Positions 4,653-5,738 of a stretch of DNA of 5,738 nucleotides are shown in pieces. Position numbers and translations under genes: made by a program. A model generated the notes under the pieces. That model saw only the letters and a list, made by a program, of their open reading frames with translations. It searched no databases and had not been told where the DNA came from. Source of the stretch: an uncultured Bacillota bacterium. GTDB lineage: Bacteria > Bacillota > Clostridia > Peptostreptococcales > Anaerovoracaceae. Location: the NCBI GenBank assembly GCA_946631075.1, contig CAMOZS010000115.1:1-5738 (forward strand), written 5' to 3'. Every line of letters starts with the position of its first letter. The stretch's first letter is position 1.

Positions 4653-5738
4653 ATGTATCCGAAACTTTTGATCGATATCAAAAAACTGAGAGAAAACATC
4701 GACGCGGTCGCAAAGATCACCAAGGAAGACGGCGGCTGCAGCATGATGATCGTGACCAAGTGCCTGTGCGCGGACCGCAAGGTGGCGGAGATGATCACGG
4801 ACCATCCGGCAGTGGATTATCTGGCTGATTCCCGGATCGCCAACATAAAGAAATATCAGGACCTGGTGGAGAAGAGCGGCAAGCAGAGCGTGCTCCTGCG
4901 TCTTCCCATGATGTCCGAGATCGAGGACGTCGTCCGCTACGCCAACGTCAGCTTCAACTCCGAAATGGAGACCATCGAAGCTCTGAACGCGGAAGCCGGC
5001 CGGCAGGGCAAGACCCACAAGGTCGTCCTCATGGTGGACCTGGGAGACCTGCGTGAGGGCATCTTCTTCGAGAACGAGGAGGAGATCCTGCAGACCGCTG
5101 AGAAGATCCACGCTATGGAGCATGTGGAGCTGTACGGAATGGGGACCAACCTGACCTGCTACGGCGCCATCATCCCCAAGAACGACAACCTCTCGGTCCT
5201 CTGCGACATCGCGGAGAAGGTCGAGCAAAGGCTGGGCATCCAGCTGCAGATGATCTCCGGCGGAAACTCCAGCTCCATCTACCTTGTGGGCAAGGGAGAG
5301 CTTCCGGAAAAGATCAGCAACCTGCGCCTTGGCGAGAGTTTCCTCCTGGGCAATGACACGGCTTACGGCAGCCGCCTTCCGGGAACCGTAAATGACGGCC
5401 TGCTCTGTGAAGCTCAGATCGTGGAGCTGAAGACCAAGCCTTCTCTTCCCATCGGCGAGGTCGGCGTGGACGCCTTCGGACAGAAGCCCTTCTATGAAGA
5501 CCGGGGACGGATCCGCAGAGCCATCCTGGCCATCGGCCAGCAGGATACGGACCGGGACGGCATGCATCCCCTGGATGAGAAGGTGGACGTGCTGGGCGCA
5601 AGCTCCGACCACCTGATCCTGGATGTGACCAAATCCGACAAGGAGTATCACATCGGCGATACAGTCCGGTTCACCCTGGACTACGGCGCGGTCCTCCGCC
5701 TTGCCACCAGCGAGTACGTCATGAAGGAATATATCTAA
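4653..5738 (+). CDS. orr: Alanine/ornithine racemase-family PLP-dependent enzyme
   Basis: A 361-residue fold-type III PLP enzyme of the alanine/ornithine racemase family, which interconverts L and D amino acids. It starts with YPKLLIDIKKLRENI, as in other alanine racemase-like barrels. The PLP lysine is predicted at K36 in MIVTKCLCAD. Other marks are VDLGDLREG (128-136), GMGTNLTCYG (162-171), the phosphate-binding type SGGNSSSIYL (202-211), LRLGESFLLG (224-233), VDAFGQKP...EDRGRIRRAILAIGQQD (from 272) and VLGASSDHLILDV (313-325). This set matches the clostridial ornithine racemase (Orr) subgroup rather than the Alr used for cell-wall D-alanine. The gene is complete and its TAA is the last codon of the window, so any downstream partners are out of sight. 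No ornithine-degradation genes are visible, so ornithine as substrate is inferred from family only; alanine, lysine or another amino acid is possible. Confidence 0.88.
   Translation: MYPKLLIDIKKLRENIDAVAKITKEDGGCSMMIVTKCLCADRKVAEMITDHPAVDYLADSRIANIKKYQDLVEKSGKQSVLLRLPMMSEIEDVVRYANVSFNSEMETIEALNAEAGRQGKTHKVVLMVDLGDLREGIFFENEEEILQTAEKIHAMEHVELYGMGTNLTCYGAIIPKNDNLSVLCDIAEKVEQRLGIQLQMISGGNSSSIYLVGKGELPEKISNLRLGESFLLGNDTAYGSRLPGTVNDGLLCEAQIVELKTKPSLPIGEVGVDAFGQKPFYEDRGRIRRAILAIGQQDTDRDGMHPLDEKVDVLGASSDHLILDVTKSDKEYHIGDTVRFTLDYGAVLRLATSEYVMKEYI

Noticed and set aside
4599..5651. Minus-strand open frame of 350 codons opposite the racemase gene
   Set aside because: His/Leu/Val-rich mirror of the real plus-strand gene, with no recognisable motif.

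Overview
The window (5738 bp, GC-rich) looks like chromosomal core DNA from a high-GC member of the Bacillota, probably an anaerobic Clostridia lineage. This is inferred from the MutY Cys spacing, an ornithine/alanine racemase-family PLP enzyme, an ECF sigma factor paired with a secreted beta-propeller protein, and strong AGGAGG ribosome sites. No phage, IS, tRNA, rRNA or CRISPR array was found. The species cannot be named from this sequence.

Layout. Positions 1-177 hold no gene I can defend, only short open stretches and an 8-bp GC-rich hairpin. From 178 to 4553 four genes run on the minus strand. In transcription order they are mutY (A/G-specific adenine glycosylase), an ECF-type RNA polymerase sigma factor, a membrane-anchored extracellular beta-propeller protein (PF09826/COG4880 type), and a small DUF202-type membrane protein whose N-terminus is an array of 7-residue ERT repeats. 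A 99-bp divergent intergenic region follows. It carries overlapping back-to-back promoters for mutY and for a plus-strand PLP-dependent alanine/ornithine racemase-family enzyme, whose stop codon is the last base of the window.

How the genes may work together. The sigma factor and propeller genes overlap by 4 bp (ATGA), so they are probably translationally coupled. The propeller protein has a cytoplasmic N-terminus, one membrane helix and a large external domain, which is the topology of a transmembrane anti-sigma factor or sensor. It lacks the zinc-type (HxxxCxxC) anti-sigma domain. The sigma gene is preceded by a plausible ECF-type promoter (TGCAAC, 16 nt, GACAC) whose -10 side overlaps a perfect 6+6 palindrome, which suggests autoregulation. 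The DUF202 gene follows the propeller by 65 bp and has its own plausible housekeeping promoter, so it may be co-transcribed, independently transcribed, or both. mutY and the racemase are probably functionally unrelated to this module.

The most interesting unit is therefore the sigma / beta-propeller / heptad-repeat DUF202 set, a candidate envelope-sensing transcription switch. Its ligand and regulon are not visible here.
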